This document shows positions 38,775 through 50,014 of a stretch of 64,000 nucleotides of DNA, piece by piece (the stretch's first letter is position 1; each line of letters starts with the position of its first letter). The stretch spans positions 1-64,000 of the forward strand of contig JALJEE010002868.1 of the NCBI GenBank assembly GCA_023231475.1, read 5' to 3'. Under the pieces are notes generated by a model. The model worked only from the letters and a program-made list of their open reading frames with translations. It was not told where the DNA came from and made no database searches. A program made the position numbers and the translations under genes. The DNA comes from Seison nebaliae (lineage: Eukaryota > Rotifera > Pararotatoria > Seisonacea > Seisonidae).

Positions 38775-39960
38775 ATGTCTGAGAAAGAGAATTTCTTGCG
38801 CAAATTCAAGAGTGTGAGTGGCGACGGTCTACGACAATTGACAGCCACTGAATTCTTAGAAGTTTGGGAGCATTTCGACAAAGACAGTTCATGCTTATTC
38901 ATACATTCTTCCCTCCACCCTATCCCTCGCATTCTCCATCACTTCCACAGATAACGGTTATATTGAGAATGATGAACTCGATGAATTCTTGATACAATTA
39001 GCAACATCGAAACAATCATCTTTCAATCCGAATGTTTCCTCATCGTTTTTTCATGAAAAAGAAAAAATAAATAATTTTATTTCTTCTCAGGCAATTCCCC
39101 GAGTAGCCATGGAAGACATGAAAGAATGTTTCCTTGCCGCTTATGATGAGAATGATGACGGAAAAATTGAGATTAGTGAAGTTGATCATGATTCTCTTTT
39201 TTCTCTTTCTCTTTTAACTTTTTCTCTCATCGAGGACAGTTGGCCGAATTACTACCAACTGAAGAGAATTTTCTACTTTTATTCCGTAAATCGAATCCTC
39301 TCGAATCGAGCGGTGAATTCATGAAGGTTATCCCAAATTTCTTTGAATGTTTTGAGGCAATTTAAAAGGAAAATAAAGATTTGGCGAATGTTCGACGACG
39401 ACTGCAGCGGAAGTATTGACAAATCGGAATTGAACGGATTCATACGTTCGCTCATCAGTCAGACGAAGAAGAAAAGTTCGACGATAAAGAAAACCACTTC
39501 TTTAGATATCGACGAAGAGAAGATCGAAGAATATGCTGTCAGTATTCTCCGAATATTCGATACGAACAATGACGGTAAATTGGAATTATGTGAAATGACG
39601 AAGTTACTCCCTGTCAAAAACAACTTCCTCCACAACATAGACGACATCGGCTATTCAGGTTTGATCGACGATGACGATATCGATGAAATCTTCGACAAAT
39701 ACGACGATGACCGTAATGGATTCATTGAGGAGTATGAGTTAGATGGTTTCGTACGCGACATGTTCCATTATACACGATCCAAATCGAACGAAGAGAATGG
39801 AGATGTGAACGAGGACGAATGTCAAGAACAGTTAGAAGAATTCAAACATTGTTTGCTTACAGGTAGTGATGTGGATAATGATGGAAAGTTGAGTAAAGCG
39901 GAAATTAAGATGATATTACATGCAATGCAACAATCATTAAATTCGAGAAACGAGAGTTAG
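38775..39960 (+). CDS. Calbindin-32/calretinin-like six-EF-hand calcium-binding protein
   Basis: Exons 38775-38886, 38951-39033, 39091-39180, 39240-39326 and 39379-39960 give 317 aa, close to the usual 270-310 of the calbindin/calretinin/secretagogin family. Successive EF-hand loops are visible: DKDNNGYIENDE, DENDDGKIEISE, DDDCSGSIDKSE, DTNNDGKLELCE, DDDRNGFIEEYE and DVDNDGKLSKAE. The spacer after hand 2 reads LLPTEENFLLLFR, a family signature nearly identical to that of fly calbindin-32 and vertebrate calretinin, and LPVKNNFL recurs after hand 4. The loops are rich in Asp/Asn/Glu ligands, so most should bind calcium. The protein is a cytosolic calcium buffer/sensor, often neuronal. Intron 2 (57 nt) is in frame and stop-free, so its retention would add 19 residues between hands 1 and 2. 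The start could also be the Met at 38,763. Confidence 0.9.
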
Positions 39961-40521
39961 AAGAAGAACATTCTTCCACAACACGAAAAGAATTAGTCGA
40001 ATTAAAGTGTCAATTAATGAATAATGATTCATAACAAGGACTTTCTTCTACTCGAATTCTACATTTTAATTGAATAATCGATATGTTTTATAATTGTATT
40101 CCTATTGTACCAATTCTTAACATTTGCCTTCTTCTTCTTTTTTTCATATATTTCCCCTTCCATTGTTAGTGGGAATTGTTCGTAATTGAATTAAATTGAA
40201 ACGAAACTATGAATTCATCTGACTACACACCATATCTCATTCGACGACGAGGAGGAGAAATAATTCAAATATATTCGGATTAATTTATCATCATCATCAC
40301 CATCATAACCACCACTCATAGTGGAAGTGGTATCTTATCATTATGATCATTCATTATCATTTGTCTTCAATTCTCCCAATACTCTTTTTGACAACAAATT
40401 AAAATTCATTTCAATATTTTCTTTTATAAGATTTCAGTCAATTCCAGACTTTAATTCTTATTCTTCTCCATGATGATGATGTTGATGATGAGGAATTCAC
40501 ATAGATGTTAACAATTCGACA
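39961..40521. other. Intergenic
   Basis: AT-rich, with small GAT/CAT-rich patches near 40,290 and 40,475. No coding exon is seen; the 3' UTR of calbindin and the promoter of the next gene must lie here. Confidence 0.5.
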
Positions 40522-43255
40522 ATGTTAGAAGATAAGAAGAGGAATGTACAATTATATTCGTTCGAACCCATTTCAACAAGATTGTGTGATAAGAAGAAGA
40601 GATGTTCGAAGAGATGTTCGTTCAATAACAATCTCCTAAAGGAACTGCTCGAGTCATATGATTACGATATGGAGGAGGAACGTGGAACTACTAAATTGAC
40701 ATTCGAAGTTCATTCTTATTCATTTTTCACTTTTATTTTCATTTGTTTTTCGTGAGTTTTGTGCTTATGATTATTGTTCGTTTGGTGACTAATCGGAGTT
40801 TAATTGAAAAATTCAATATCTTTAGGCTATAAAATATTTTTTTTCGGATTCCTCCTTCCAAACTCTCACTTCCTTACGAATAGTACATCCTCGTACGTGT
40901 TATCGACGCACACACAATAATTCTAGTTACATTACAACATAACATATTTCATATATGAAGTTAAAACCGAAAATTCTTAATAGAAAACTTTTGATAAAGG
41001 AAATTGTTTCGTTATTTCACATAATTCAAATCTGAATCGTATAGTTGCTACATCTCTCACTCGTTCTCTAATTATTTGCCTCGCTCCCAGAACAAAGACC
41101 ATCTCGTCGATAATGGAACGAGAGCGTTCATAGATCATGAGAATTACCATTTCCGACCATTCACCGTCGATAGAAAACATAAATCTCCCATACCACTATG
41201 GAACGAACGACGAACTTGTACGGCAGAAGAAAAGGAAATTCACAATAAACACACGAACAACAACAGCAAGAGCGGAAATAAAGATCTATCGGATTTGATT
41301 CTGTACTCGAAAAAAATTCAAGTTCTCCTTTTGTTCTCCTTCCTGTCAGTGACATTGATTCAGATTCATGAAATCCTCACTCCCCACAAAATGAACAAAG
41401 GAAATACGAGACATGTGGAAATAATTCGACCATCATCGAAGAACAGTCCGATTCGAACGACGTTCATTCTAACCCCATCGACGACATCTTCAAAAAGTAA
41501 TGGTAGAATGAAGTGAGTAGAATTGTTCTTCTTATTATTTGAAGATTTGTCGAATTTGTTCAATGTCGAAGTAAGTTTTTCTTCTAGAAGAGAAATTCTC
41601 TTTCGATTGAATTCTTATGTTTAAATTCCTCAACTTTACCTCCTTTCTACCAAGTGCTACTTGATGATGTTGATGATGAAATATACACGAATTTCTATAA
41701 TTAGAACAAACAGGAAGGAAACATTTGCTAAACGAAAACTTTCCTCTTCGCCTCTCCATTTGAAGGGAAGTCTCCTACTACGTCTAATTCTTCTTTTATT
41801 TTCTTTAAACATCGAAGGTCTCAACGAAACAAAAATGACTGCACATCTTCCTCCTACCAACTACGCCAACAACCTACCAATTGCGCAATCTCAATAGGAT
41901 CCAATGATAATCACTTCTATTCGGCGAAGAAATTATGGCGTCCATCCTCTTCTCAATATCAAATCGATTTAACAGGCAATCTAATCAAAACGATGACTAA
42001 TCATACCACTACTACAAAGAAAATTTCATCTCCCCAAATCTCTTCGATTCTCACCGAAATTCATCAGAACAATTCGCCCAACAATCGACCCAAATCAAAA
42101 TCACTACGAAGAAGTCACAAAGAATCAGCCTCTTATAAACAGTACAGGAAAGTGGAGAGTCTCAAAGAGAATCCGAAGAAATTAACGAAAGACCATCAGG
42201 AACATCTTCATTCGAGTCAAAACAAGTCACCATTATTCTCGGCGAGTGAAACGAGTATATTGACATCCGAATCATCTCAATCATCTCAATCATCTTTTCA
42301 CTCATCTTCACATAATAAAATGATTACAACAACTAACGATCAATCGGATGACTTGATCGTCGATACAGTGAATGAGGGGAAGAAAGTGGAAGAATATCGA
42401 TATGCCGATCCATTAGAATTACACATTGACGAATCGAATTACTTCTCAGACGATTTCAATCCTGCACATATTATTAACTTGAAAACGAAACATATCAATT
42501 TCCATCGTCGTGTTCATGATCTGACGATAGAAGTTGAAGAGACAATTAGGAGAGAGAAATTATCGAAAAAGATGAAGAATGAAATGGAAACTGATTTTTC
42601 ATTCTCCAATCGACGTCCAACTCTTTGTTCGAATTGTAAATATTTTCTTCAAACTTATCGTGTCCGTTCGCCATCTGCTCAAAAGAAGAATTCGTTGGAA
42701 CAGCGAAATTGTTTCATTTGTGAAGCGCGTCGTCGTAAAGTGTTACCATATATCAATCCACCAATTCAGATCAATCGACTAACCAAATCAGATTTCTCGA
42801 AGAATGTTGATAAGAAATTAAATCGACCCATTTCTAGCATGACGACGCGACCACTCACTTCGCCCAACGTCCAAAGGAATTTGACATCCATTCAAATCAG
42901 TCGAACATCTCCACAACGTCATCAACATCGATCGACAATTCAAGAGAAATCGAAACAAATCATTCTACCTTATCGCTCCCTCAACGACAATAAGAACGCA
43001 TCAAATAAGACGGAAGTGAAGATAAAGAATAATCAAATCAATCTCAAGAAATATCCGGAAAGTATCCTCAAGAAAGAGAACAGTTCAATTTCGATGAAGA
43101 GTGAACACAAATCAGTGAACTTCTCGTTGAAACTTCCAAGATCACATCGTCATGAAATGAAATTAATTCCTGCACATAAACGTCGATTATATGAAAGACA
43201 AATTTTCCATATTCCCATCGTCAGTACCACAACGATGACACCACTCTATTTATGA
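40522..43255 (+). CDS. Uncharacterised 681-aa protein with a CxxC pair
   Basis: Three exons, 40522-40707, 41091-41512 and 41818-43255, join in frame (phases 0 and 2). The first exon is basic and Cys-containing (LCDKKKRCSKRCSF). Exon 2 ends with a hydrophobic run of about 20 residues (VLLLFSFLSVTLIQIHEIL) that may be a transmembrane segment. The long third exon is Ser/Asn/Lys-rich and mostly disordered, with one ordered-looking island: a helix (HINFHRRVHDLTIEVEETIR) followed by C-x2-C-x24-C-x2-C (CSNC ... CFIC), which could bind zinc. No family was recognised. Both introns are long (383 and 305 nt). The second has a canonical GTGAGT donor, unlike the short introns of neighbouring genes. The gene converges on adenosine deaminase, with 47 bp between the two stop codons. 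Confidence 0.6.
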
Positions 43256-43302
43256 TGACGTGTCAAATCAAATCTCTTTTTGTTTTATAAAACTATTTTA
43301 AA

Positions 43303-44513
43303 TTAAAAATATTTCTTACGAAAAATGTGTTTGTCCTCTTCACTCATGAACGACGCTGCTAACGCGTCTTCATTTGTCTTCTTTAAAACTTCTTCTGATA
43401 ATTTCATTCCGTTCCTTGATATATCGAAATTGTCGTTGATGTAATCGAGGAAGATTGCCGGATCATCCGAATTGATAGAGAAGGGCACATCATCATGTGC
43501 AAATCTCACACAAGGATGTTTCGTCCAATCGTCGTGAGGCATAATGGCTGATTGTAGATACCAGGAAGACCAGGGACAAGTTTCAAAATGAACTTTACTC
43601 GTTCTAGCTAAATCGTAAATTTTTCCATCGTCCAACACATGATAGCCATGACCGATACGTTCCGCGAACATATCTTCTATAGCTTGTTTGACGTGGAAGG
43701 CTGGTCCTGATTCACCTGCATGAACAGTACGATGAATTCCTAAATCCCGAGCTTTCTTGAATGCATCGATATGTCGTTGATCGATTGGATCGGTCACTGG
43801 TTCACCACCAGCTAAATCCATTCCAACGATCATATTTCTTCCCTGGAATTTTTCAATTAATTCAACAATTTCCATCGACTTCTCTGGTTCATGTTCCATA
43901 CAACATAGAATTAGTTTCACATCGATATCGGAACTTTTCCCTTTTTCAACACCTCGAATAGCTGCCTCGACTACTTGTTCGCCAGTGAAATTATTAGTGG
44001 TGAGAGTAAATGGAGCGAATCGTCCTTCCACATATCTCAGTCCTTTATTCTTCATATCTTTCGTGAATTCTTCGAATATCAATTCAATAGCAACTTCATC
44101 ACCGGAAAATAATGGTGTAATGACTTCGAACACTTTCAAGAAATCGAATAAGTGACCACGTTTTCTGTATATCGTTTCGTTGAAAGGTGGAGGTTCGACA
44201 CCCTTCAATTTCGCCAACTTCTTCACCGTATCGTAACTTATGGCACCGTCAACATGAACGTGCAATTCGATTAATGGCTTCGTCATTTTCGTACCTTTCA
44301 ATTTCAAGACGGTGAATAATGTGGCGATACTGGCGGCTAGTGTCTAGAAAGAAGAAGGAATTATAGATGAGTGAAATATTGATTTAAATCGATGAAATCG
44401 AAATGGTAGGTAATCATTATAGCAATAGATCTAATTGAAGTGAGATGTAGAAAAGAAATGCTTACGACGAAAATGATAAGGGAAATCAATGTTATGCGAC
44501 GAGTTCGCTCCAT
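43303..44513 (-). CDS. ADA: Adenosine deaminase with an N-terminal hydrophobic segment
   Basis: Exons 44513-44466 and 44343-43303, with a 122-nt intron carrying a canonical GTAAGC donor, give 362 aa. The enzyme hydrolyses adenosine/deoxyadenosine to inosine/deoxyinosine using a zinc ion. Zinc and catalytic residues are all visible: HVHVDGA (residues about 44-50, the two first His ligands), HAGE (about residue 223), RIGHGYH, and SINSDDPAIF with the Asp pair. The length matches classical ADA (about 350-360). Before the catalytic domain is a short basic N-terminus then a hydrophobic stretch (LISLIIFVTLAASIATLFTV), which looks like a signal anchor or signal peptide. Cytosolic ADA1 lacks this, so the protein may be secreted or membrane-bound. 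ATG 44513 is the first Met of the exon that encodes this segment. Confidence 0.9.
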
Positions 44514-45106
44514 TATTTCTTTAAACTGAATTTAATGTACACTCTCTAAAGGAAAAGACGAGTCTGAAAGATGAATTGTAATTCTTCCTCTTTTAAACCA
44601 AACAAACAATGATAATTGAAAGAGATTGTAAACATTCTTTATTTATATTCTCCTCTCTATATACATACATTAATACATATGGACAATATAGACTGATACA
44701 TCAGATACGTTAGAAATTGCAAGATCGTCGTTGTTGTACGTAGATGAGTACACATCGATTGGACACGATTATTGGAGAGAAAATGTGTTTACTATTTTTT
44801 TCTTTTCGTATCAATTTTATTTGTTCAGAAAATTTTTGTTTTATTTCTCAATTTTTGATAGAGTCAATAAAATTCAACTAATACAAAGATATAAATCAGT
44901 TTTTATGAGACAATCGTTTAACGGAAATCCTTTTTTCGTGGTTGCAAAGATGAAAAGACCAGTTCTTCTAGTCATTCTAACAAAACGATTGAAATGAAGG
45001 ATGGAAGTCTTCGTTCAGGAAGTGAGGGAAGAGATTGGAATTGAGGAAAGGAATGAGAATGTGTTCCGTTCGAAAAGCAAGCTATTAATTAAATTAGGAA
45101 AGGACA

Positions 45107-45856
45107 ATGTCGGGACGGAAGTTGAGGATATTGTGTATTCATGGATATCGACAGAATTCGCGAACTTTCTACCAGAAATTGGGCTCGCTAAGAAAATCGT
45201 CAAAATCTTTGGCTGAATATAGTTTTAATCGGATCATCTCTTCCACTAATCTCTTCCTCTACTAGTCATTCCAACGGCTCCATTGAAAGTTCCGGACAAA
45301 TTGAGTGATGAGGATGACGCGGAATTCGGGTGGTGGTTCTCTCACAAAACTGATGATGGAAGTCATCGATATAATTGTTTAATAGAGACGGAAGCAGCAT
45401 TAGATTATGATATTTCTTTACGATTCATGCAACAGTTCGTATCGGAGAATGGTCCGTTCGATGGAATAGTGGCTTTCAGTCAAGGTGCTTCATTTGCATC
45501 ACTCATCATGAACAATAGTTTGTGTTTGTTCCACAATTAATTCATTCTTCTTGTTAGTTAAGGGACTTAAGTTTGTTATTCTCTTTTCTGGTTTCATAAC
45601 TGGACAGAAGTCTCATCGACCTTCATCGATGGAGAAAACGGAAAACATTGAAACGATCCACGTATACGGGTTGAATGATCAAGTCGTTCCAGTACAGTTG
45701 TCACGTCGTCTAGCTGAATGTTATGAAAGGAAGACGATCGTTGAACACGAGGGCGGACACTTTATTCATTTCCGTGACGAAACTAAATCAACAGTGTTAA
45801 CTCTGTTAAGGAGATATCATTCGATTGTTAATGATGGAATGGGAAAATCTTCTTAA
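45107..45856 (+). CDS. OVCA2: OVCA2/FSH1-family serine hydrolase
   Basis: Exons 45107-45221, 45266-45517 and 45558-45856 give 221 aa, matching human OVCA2 (227 aa). The alpha/beta-hydrolase features appear in the expected order: [13 protein letters not shown] (strand and oxyanion region), [16 protein letters not shown], then the nucleophile elbow AFSQGAS (Ser near residue 110), FSGF, the acid in NDQVVP and the catalytic His in GGHFI. The family hydrolyses short esters; vertebrate OVCA2 prefers long-chain alkyl esters. ATG 45107 starts just before the first strand. Both introns are 40-44 nt. AATAAA at 45,899 is the probable polyadenylation signal, and the SLC13 start codon follows only 124 bp after this stop. 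Confidence 0.88.
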
Positions 45857-45898
45857 TTATTATCCTTCATGAGTCCAATGCGTGATTTGATTAATTAA

Positions 45899-45904
45899 AA
45901 TAAA
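45899..45904 (+). promoter_or_regulatory. Putative polyadenylation signal of OVCA2
   Basis: AATAAA 43 bases after the OVCA2 stop codon, inside the 124-bp gap before SLC13. Confidence 0.5.
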
Positions 45905-45980
45905 ACTCTCATAAATTTCATCCAACTCAAACTACAAATGTACATAATATTCATTGTTTATTTAACTTCATGAAACAAGA

Positions 45981-48126
45981 ATGAATATCTCACTTAAACT
46001 ATTACGACATCTGTCGTCGTTCATTCCCACTGTCGTTCTCGTATTAATCCCGATCGTTGCATTACCCATCCTCTTACAAGGTGATGAGGAAGTTCGTTCC
46101 CCTCTTCTTCTTTCCTTATTATTCTCTCTAACCATCTTATGATGACAGTGGAGGAAAGCAATATATATTATGATCGTGGTGGGCAGTTATTGGGTGACGG
46201 AGACACTTCCTCTCACAATCTCTGCATTTCTGCCCGCTATCCTAGTGCCAGCTTTCGGTATCATGACAGGGAAAGAAGTAGCCATCGCTTATATGAACGA
46301 TGTTCTACTTCTTCTATTTGGAGGTATGGCATTCGGTTCCGCTATCGAACGATCAAATCTCCATCAACGAATCGCATTGAAACTTCTCCTAATATTTGGC
46401 GCGTCGTCAATCTCGTTAGTTACCGGTCTAATGATTTCTTCAGCCTTCCTCTCCATGTGGATCAATAATACAGCGACAACTGTCATGTTATTGCCAATTG
46501 GTCGAGAGATCATTTCAAAATTGGAAGAGGTTCGGCTTGCCCACGAGAAAGGTGAAATTAACGAGACATTCGAAATGGAGTTCATCATTTCCTTCTCTAA
46601 CAAATCATTCCATTCAAAATTAGATCTACGATCAATTTGGAGATTGATGAGAAAATCAAAAAATCAGAAGAAATTAAAACGAACGTTCAAACATTGTCAG
46701 AAGAGAATGAAAAACTGATTAAAGGAATGTCGTTGGGAATTGCATATGCGAGTTCGGTGGGTGGATCGATGACACTCATTGGAACTGGTCCCAATACGAT
46801 TCTGAAAGGAATGTTGGACAGGTTCAAAATTTCCTTCATCGAATAATAATGGAAAAATATGTTTTAGAACTTATCCAAAAAACGATTTGAGCTTCTTCAA
46901 ATTTATGATGTTCGCCGTACCAAATGGAATTCTCATTTTTCTCGGTACTTACATTGTCATCATTTGTATGTTCTGTCGATCAGAGTTTCATCTTTTTCCT
47001 CTTTCTCATTATTATACAACTTCCAATTTCATAGTTTAATCATCCTCTTTAAACGAGTGACGAGAAGATCAGAAACGGAAGAAAGTATGAAAGATAAATC
47101 GAATAATATTCGAACAGTTCTCCGACAGAAATATAAAGATTTGGGTAAATTCAAGTTGTAATTGAACATTGAACATTGACTTATTATTCATTTGTAGATG
47201 GGCAGAAATTTGGGTTCTCATTTTCTTCATTTTAGTCATTCTACTCTGGTTATCACGAGATCCTCAATTCTGTCCTGGATGGGGAACATTTTTCACATAT
47301 AACGGTAAATCGTTAACATCTCTCCATTCTCATCAATTCATAAGATAGATTATTAATTCATTTATTATTAGTTATGCAACCGATTCATTACCTATCATTT
47401 TCGTATTGGTCATGATGTTCATCATTCCGAAAGAGAATATTTTCAATAAGCAATATTGGAAAAGTTCGATTTCTCTTCGAAAATTCTTCTCTTCCATCGA
47501 TCATTTTCAGAGAATAATCGAGGAAGTATTTTAACATGGAAATTTGTTGAAAGTAAAGTTCCTTGGGGAATGCTCATATTGATTGGAGGTGGATTCGTAA
47601 TATCAGAAGCTTCGAAAAAAACCGGTCTTACTAAAGTTTTGGCTGACGAATTGAAAGGTTTAGTGAAGTTGGGAGAGAAATCAGCACTCTTCTTATTAAT
47701 CATGACGATTGGTCTACTCACTGAATTGATGTCGAATTCAGCTGTGGCTACACTATCGGCTGATATAATGATGGAAATTGTTGATAATATTTCCTCTTAA
47801 TATTTCTATTTAATCATTCGTTTCAGGCTATCAACGCATCATTGCATCCACTCTATTTTGCTCTACCTTGTATCATTTCTAATTCGATGGCATTTATGTT
47901 TCCGGTAGCTACGCCACCTAACGCAATCGCCTACTCTATGGGAAATATTCGAATGATCGAAATGGTTTTCTTTTCTTCCATTTTTAATTGATTCTCTTAT
48001 GCTTCTCTCTAGATCCGGACTGGTATCCTATTAAATATCTTGGCATATATTTTCATATTCATCTCCGCTATCTCGTTGGGGGAAGCGGTATTCCATCTGT
48101 CTCGATTACCCAAATGGATGAATTGA
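45981..48126 (+). CDS. SLC13-family sodium/di- or tricarboxylate (Indy-like) symporter
   Basis: Ten exons join in frame to 567 aa: 45981-46091, 46149-46579, 46624-46821, 46868-46984, 47035-47154, 47198-47311, 47372-47463, 47511-47779, 47827-47964, 48013-48126. The length is typical of SLC13 (about 560-600 aa). Hydrophobic helices alternate with family motifs: YWVTETLPLTISAFLPA, WINNTATTVMLLPI (first SNT-type motif), SVGGSMTLIGTGPN, PWGMLILIGGGF, SNSAVATLSAD (second SNT-type motif) and PVATPPNAIAYS (the SLC13/NaDC signature). Known relatives couple sodium to uptake of succinate, citrate or sulfate at the plasma membrane. A hydrophilic loop lies between helices near residues 165-200. All nine introns are 43-60 nt and begin GTT. 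The first SNT motif reads NNT, which could affect sodium or substrate binding. Confidence 0.92.
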
Positions 48127-48871
48127 TGTCATCCGAAACAATTCCTAATAAGTTCTATGATAAATGTAATATGTTGTCATTAATACTCTTTTTTTTTTTA
48201 CTGAAATTTTAATTTACGATTCAACATTTTAATCATCATCATTTTGAGAGTGAGAAAAAGAATTATGGTGACTCGGATTTCTCACCAACGAAAGAAAATA
48301 AATTAAATTCGTATTTTCGAGAAATTTGACGGAATGGACATCGTCACTTGACTGTCTAAAAATGTTTTCATTTCTCCCAAAATAATACGGTTAAACAATC
48401 AGATGAAAAAGTGAAATATTTTCTGCTCCATAATTAATTAGAGATAATTACGGAATATTTGCTCGTAATAGGAAAATCTCTTAAGGTAAGGGAAATCCTT
48501 CTAATAATTATGTCACATTGTCATTACCCGAAGAAGGACAATTATGCACGGAATAATATTTTTTCCAAAAATTTTATATTTCCATCTAATTCTTGAAAGG
48601 AAACATGACAAAATCTCGCAAAACAAAACTGAGATATCGCCATCAAAGCAACACGGGAGTTTAATTGTAAAATACGAAAATATTTTCCCTTTAACTAATT
48701 GGATGTGAGTGAGTGAGTGAGTCATCGTCGTCATTATGAGAGAAGCGCTCTTATAATTGGACATGGAGGAGATATCTGCAAAATTCCGTTTTCTTTTCGA
48801 CAATTTTCACGAGTTCGCCTTCTTCCATTCCTTTCCTACTTCTTTCTACGACCAATCCCACAATTTCATTT
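48127..48871. other. Intergenic (tail-to-tail)
   Basis: Lies between two convergent genes. AATAAA near 48,296 could serve SLC13. A (GTGA)n microsatellite sits at about 48,705-48,722. No coding exon is seen. Confidence 0.5.
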
Positions 48872-50014
48872 TTATTTTTCTTCTTCTTTCTCCTGACATA
48901 AATCGAGTAAGACATTCTGAACTTTCGTTAACAATTCATCGTCGAAATTCGAATTGGAAGGTGAATCCGGTTCCATCTCGTTCGACTGACATGTCAGCGC
49001 CTTCTCCTCCTCCTCTTCCTCCTCCTCTTCTACCACCACCGTCCCATTCTTCTTTTCCTTTAATTGCTCCATTTCCAATTGTAACTCGTCTACCTTCTTA
49101 CTGAGTCGATCATTATCAATTGTCAATTGCTCGGTGAGTTTTTGTTGTAAGAGGAATTGGTGTTGAACATTTCGAGTGGATTGTTCCGAAATGTTGAGTT
49201 GAGATTCGATTGTCTTCTTCTCTTCGATAAGTTTCTCTTGCGACATTCTCAATTTTTTCATTTGCTCAACCAATCTCGTCAATTCTTCTTCCTGACTCTC
49301 GATTTTGGTAGACATTCGATTACGAACTCCCTCCCATTCACGTTCTATTCTCTCCCATTTGTCTGGCGGATGAGGGAGTTGTTCGACATTCGATATTGTG
49401 CGCTCTTCTTCCACACCAGACTCATGCAAAACAGACGTTGTGTGAAGTAAATGCAATTTCTTATCAGCGAGATGAATTCTCTTTTCTAATGTCTCAATTT
49501 TCCGTTTGATATCAGATTGCCGATTGACTTGGTTGCAGAAGGTTGCCGACAGATAGCGACTAATCTTTTCGTAGGATTTATCGTCGTGATGTTGAATGCG
49601 ACGGAATTTGGTGAGATGTCGTTCCTTCTCCAATGTCTTTCCAATCTCTCCAATTCTTCTTTCATAAGTCGTTTCGATTTGTTCGCGTAACAACCGTTCC
49701 GTCTTGTACTTGTGCAGGTATTCGAAAGCCTTTAACCTCCACAAATTCCATTTTAAGGATTCATTATAGGTCATACGATCCGGTCGATGAATGTTTTCTA
49801 ATGATGATATTATTTCACGCAATTCGTCATTCTCTTCATGTAATCGTCTTGTGTCATCTAATGAATCTGATGGTAGAAGATCATCCAATTTCGTCAACAT
49901 TTCGTCTTTGTCCTCCGTTCGTCCATTCTCCATCAAACGATTATTGTCAATAATAATATCACTTACCAAATTCTCATTTTTCTCCTTTATATCCCGTCTC
50001 TTCCCAAATGACAT
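48872..50014 (-). CDS. Coiled-coil protein of unknown family, 380 aa
   Basis: A single ORF. The first ATG in frame is at 50,014 (MSFGKRRDIKEK). The protein is almost wholly Glu/Lys/Arg/Leu-rich with heptad-like runs, strongest in the second half (EEELTRLVEQMKKLRMSQEK; QQKLTEQLTIDNDRLSKKVD). A poly-Glu run lies near residue 340. An N-terminal conserved-looking block (WNLWRLKAFEYLHKYKTERL) may be a specific domain. There is no signal peptide or transmembrane segment. A perfect donor consensus GTAAGT occurs at about 49,967 (minus strand) but the frame remains open through it, so I keep one exon. It is likely a structural or centrosomal/cytoskeletal protein, by composition only. Confidence 0.65.
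   Translation of the reverse strand: MSFGKRRDIKEKNENLVSDIIIDNNRLMENGRTEDKDEMLTKLDDLLPSDSLDDTRRLHEENDELREIISSLENIHRPDRMTYNESLKWNLWRLKAFEYLHKYKTERLLREQIETTYERRIGEIGKTLEKERHLTKFRRIQHHDDKSYEKISRYLSATFCNQVNRQSDIKRKIETLEKRIHLADKKLHLLHTTSVLHESGVEEERTISNVEQLPHPPDKWERIEREWEGVRNRMSTKIESQEEELTRLVEQMKKLRMSQEKLIEEKKTIESQLNISEQSTRNVQHQFLLQQKLTEQLTIDNDRLSKKVDELQLEMEQLKEKKNGTVVVEEEEEEEEEKALTCQSNEMEPDSPSNSNFDDELLTKVQNVLLDLCQEKEEEK

Noticed and set aside
45001-45216. 71-codon ORF MEVFVQEVREEIG... over the start of OVCA2
   Set aside because: The overlapping frame starting at 45,107 encodes [17 protein letters not shown], which is the conserved FSH1/OVCA2 N-terminus. The longer ORF is a shadow frame.
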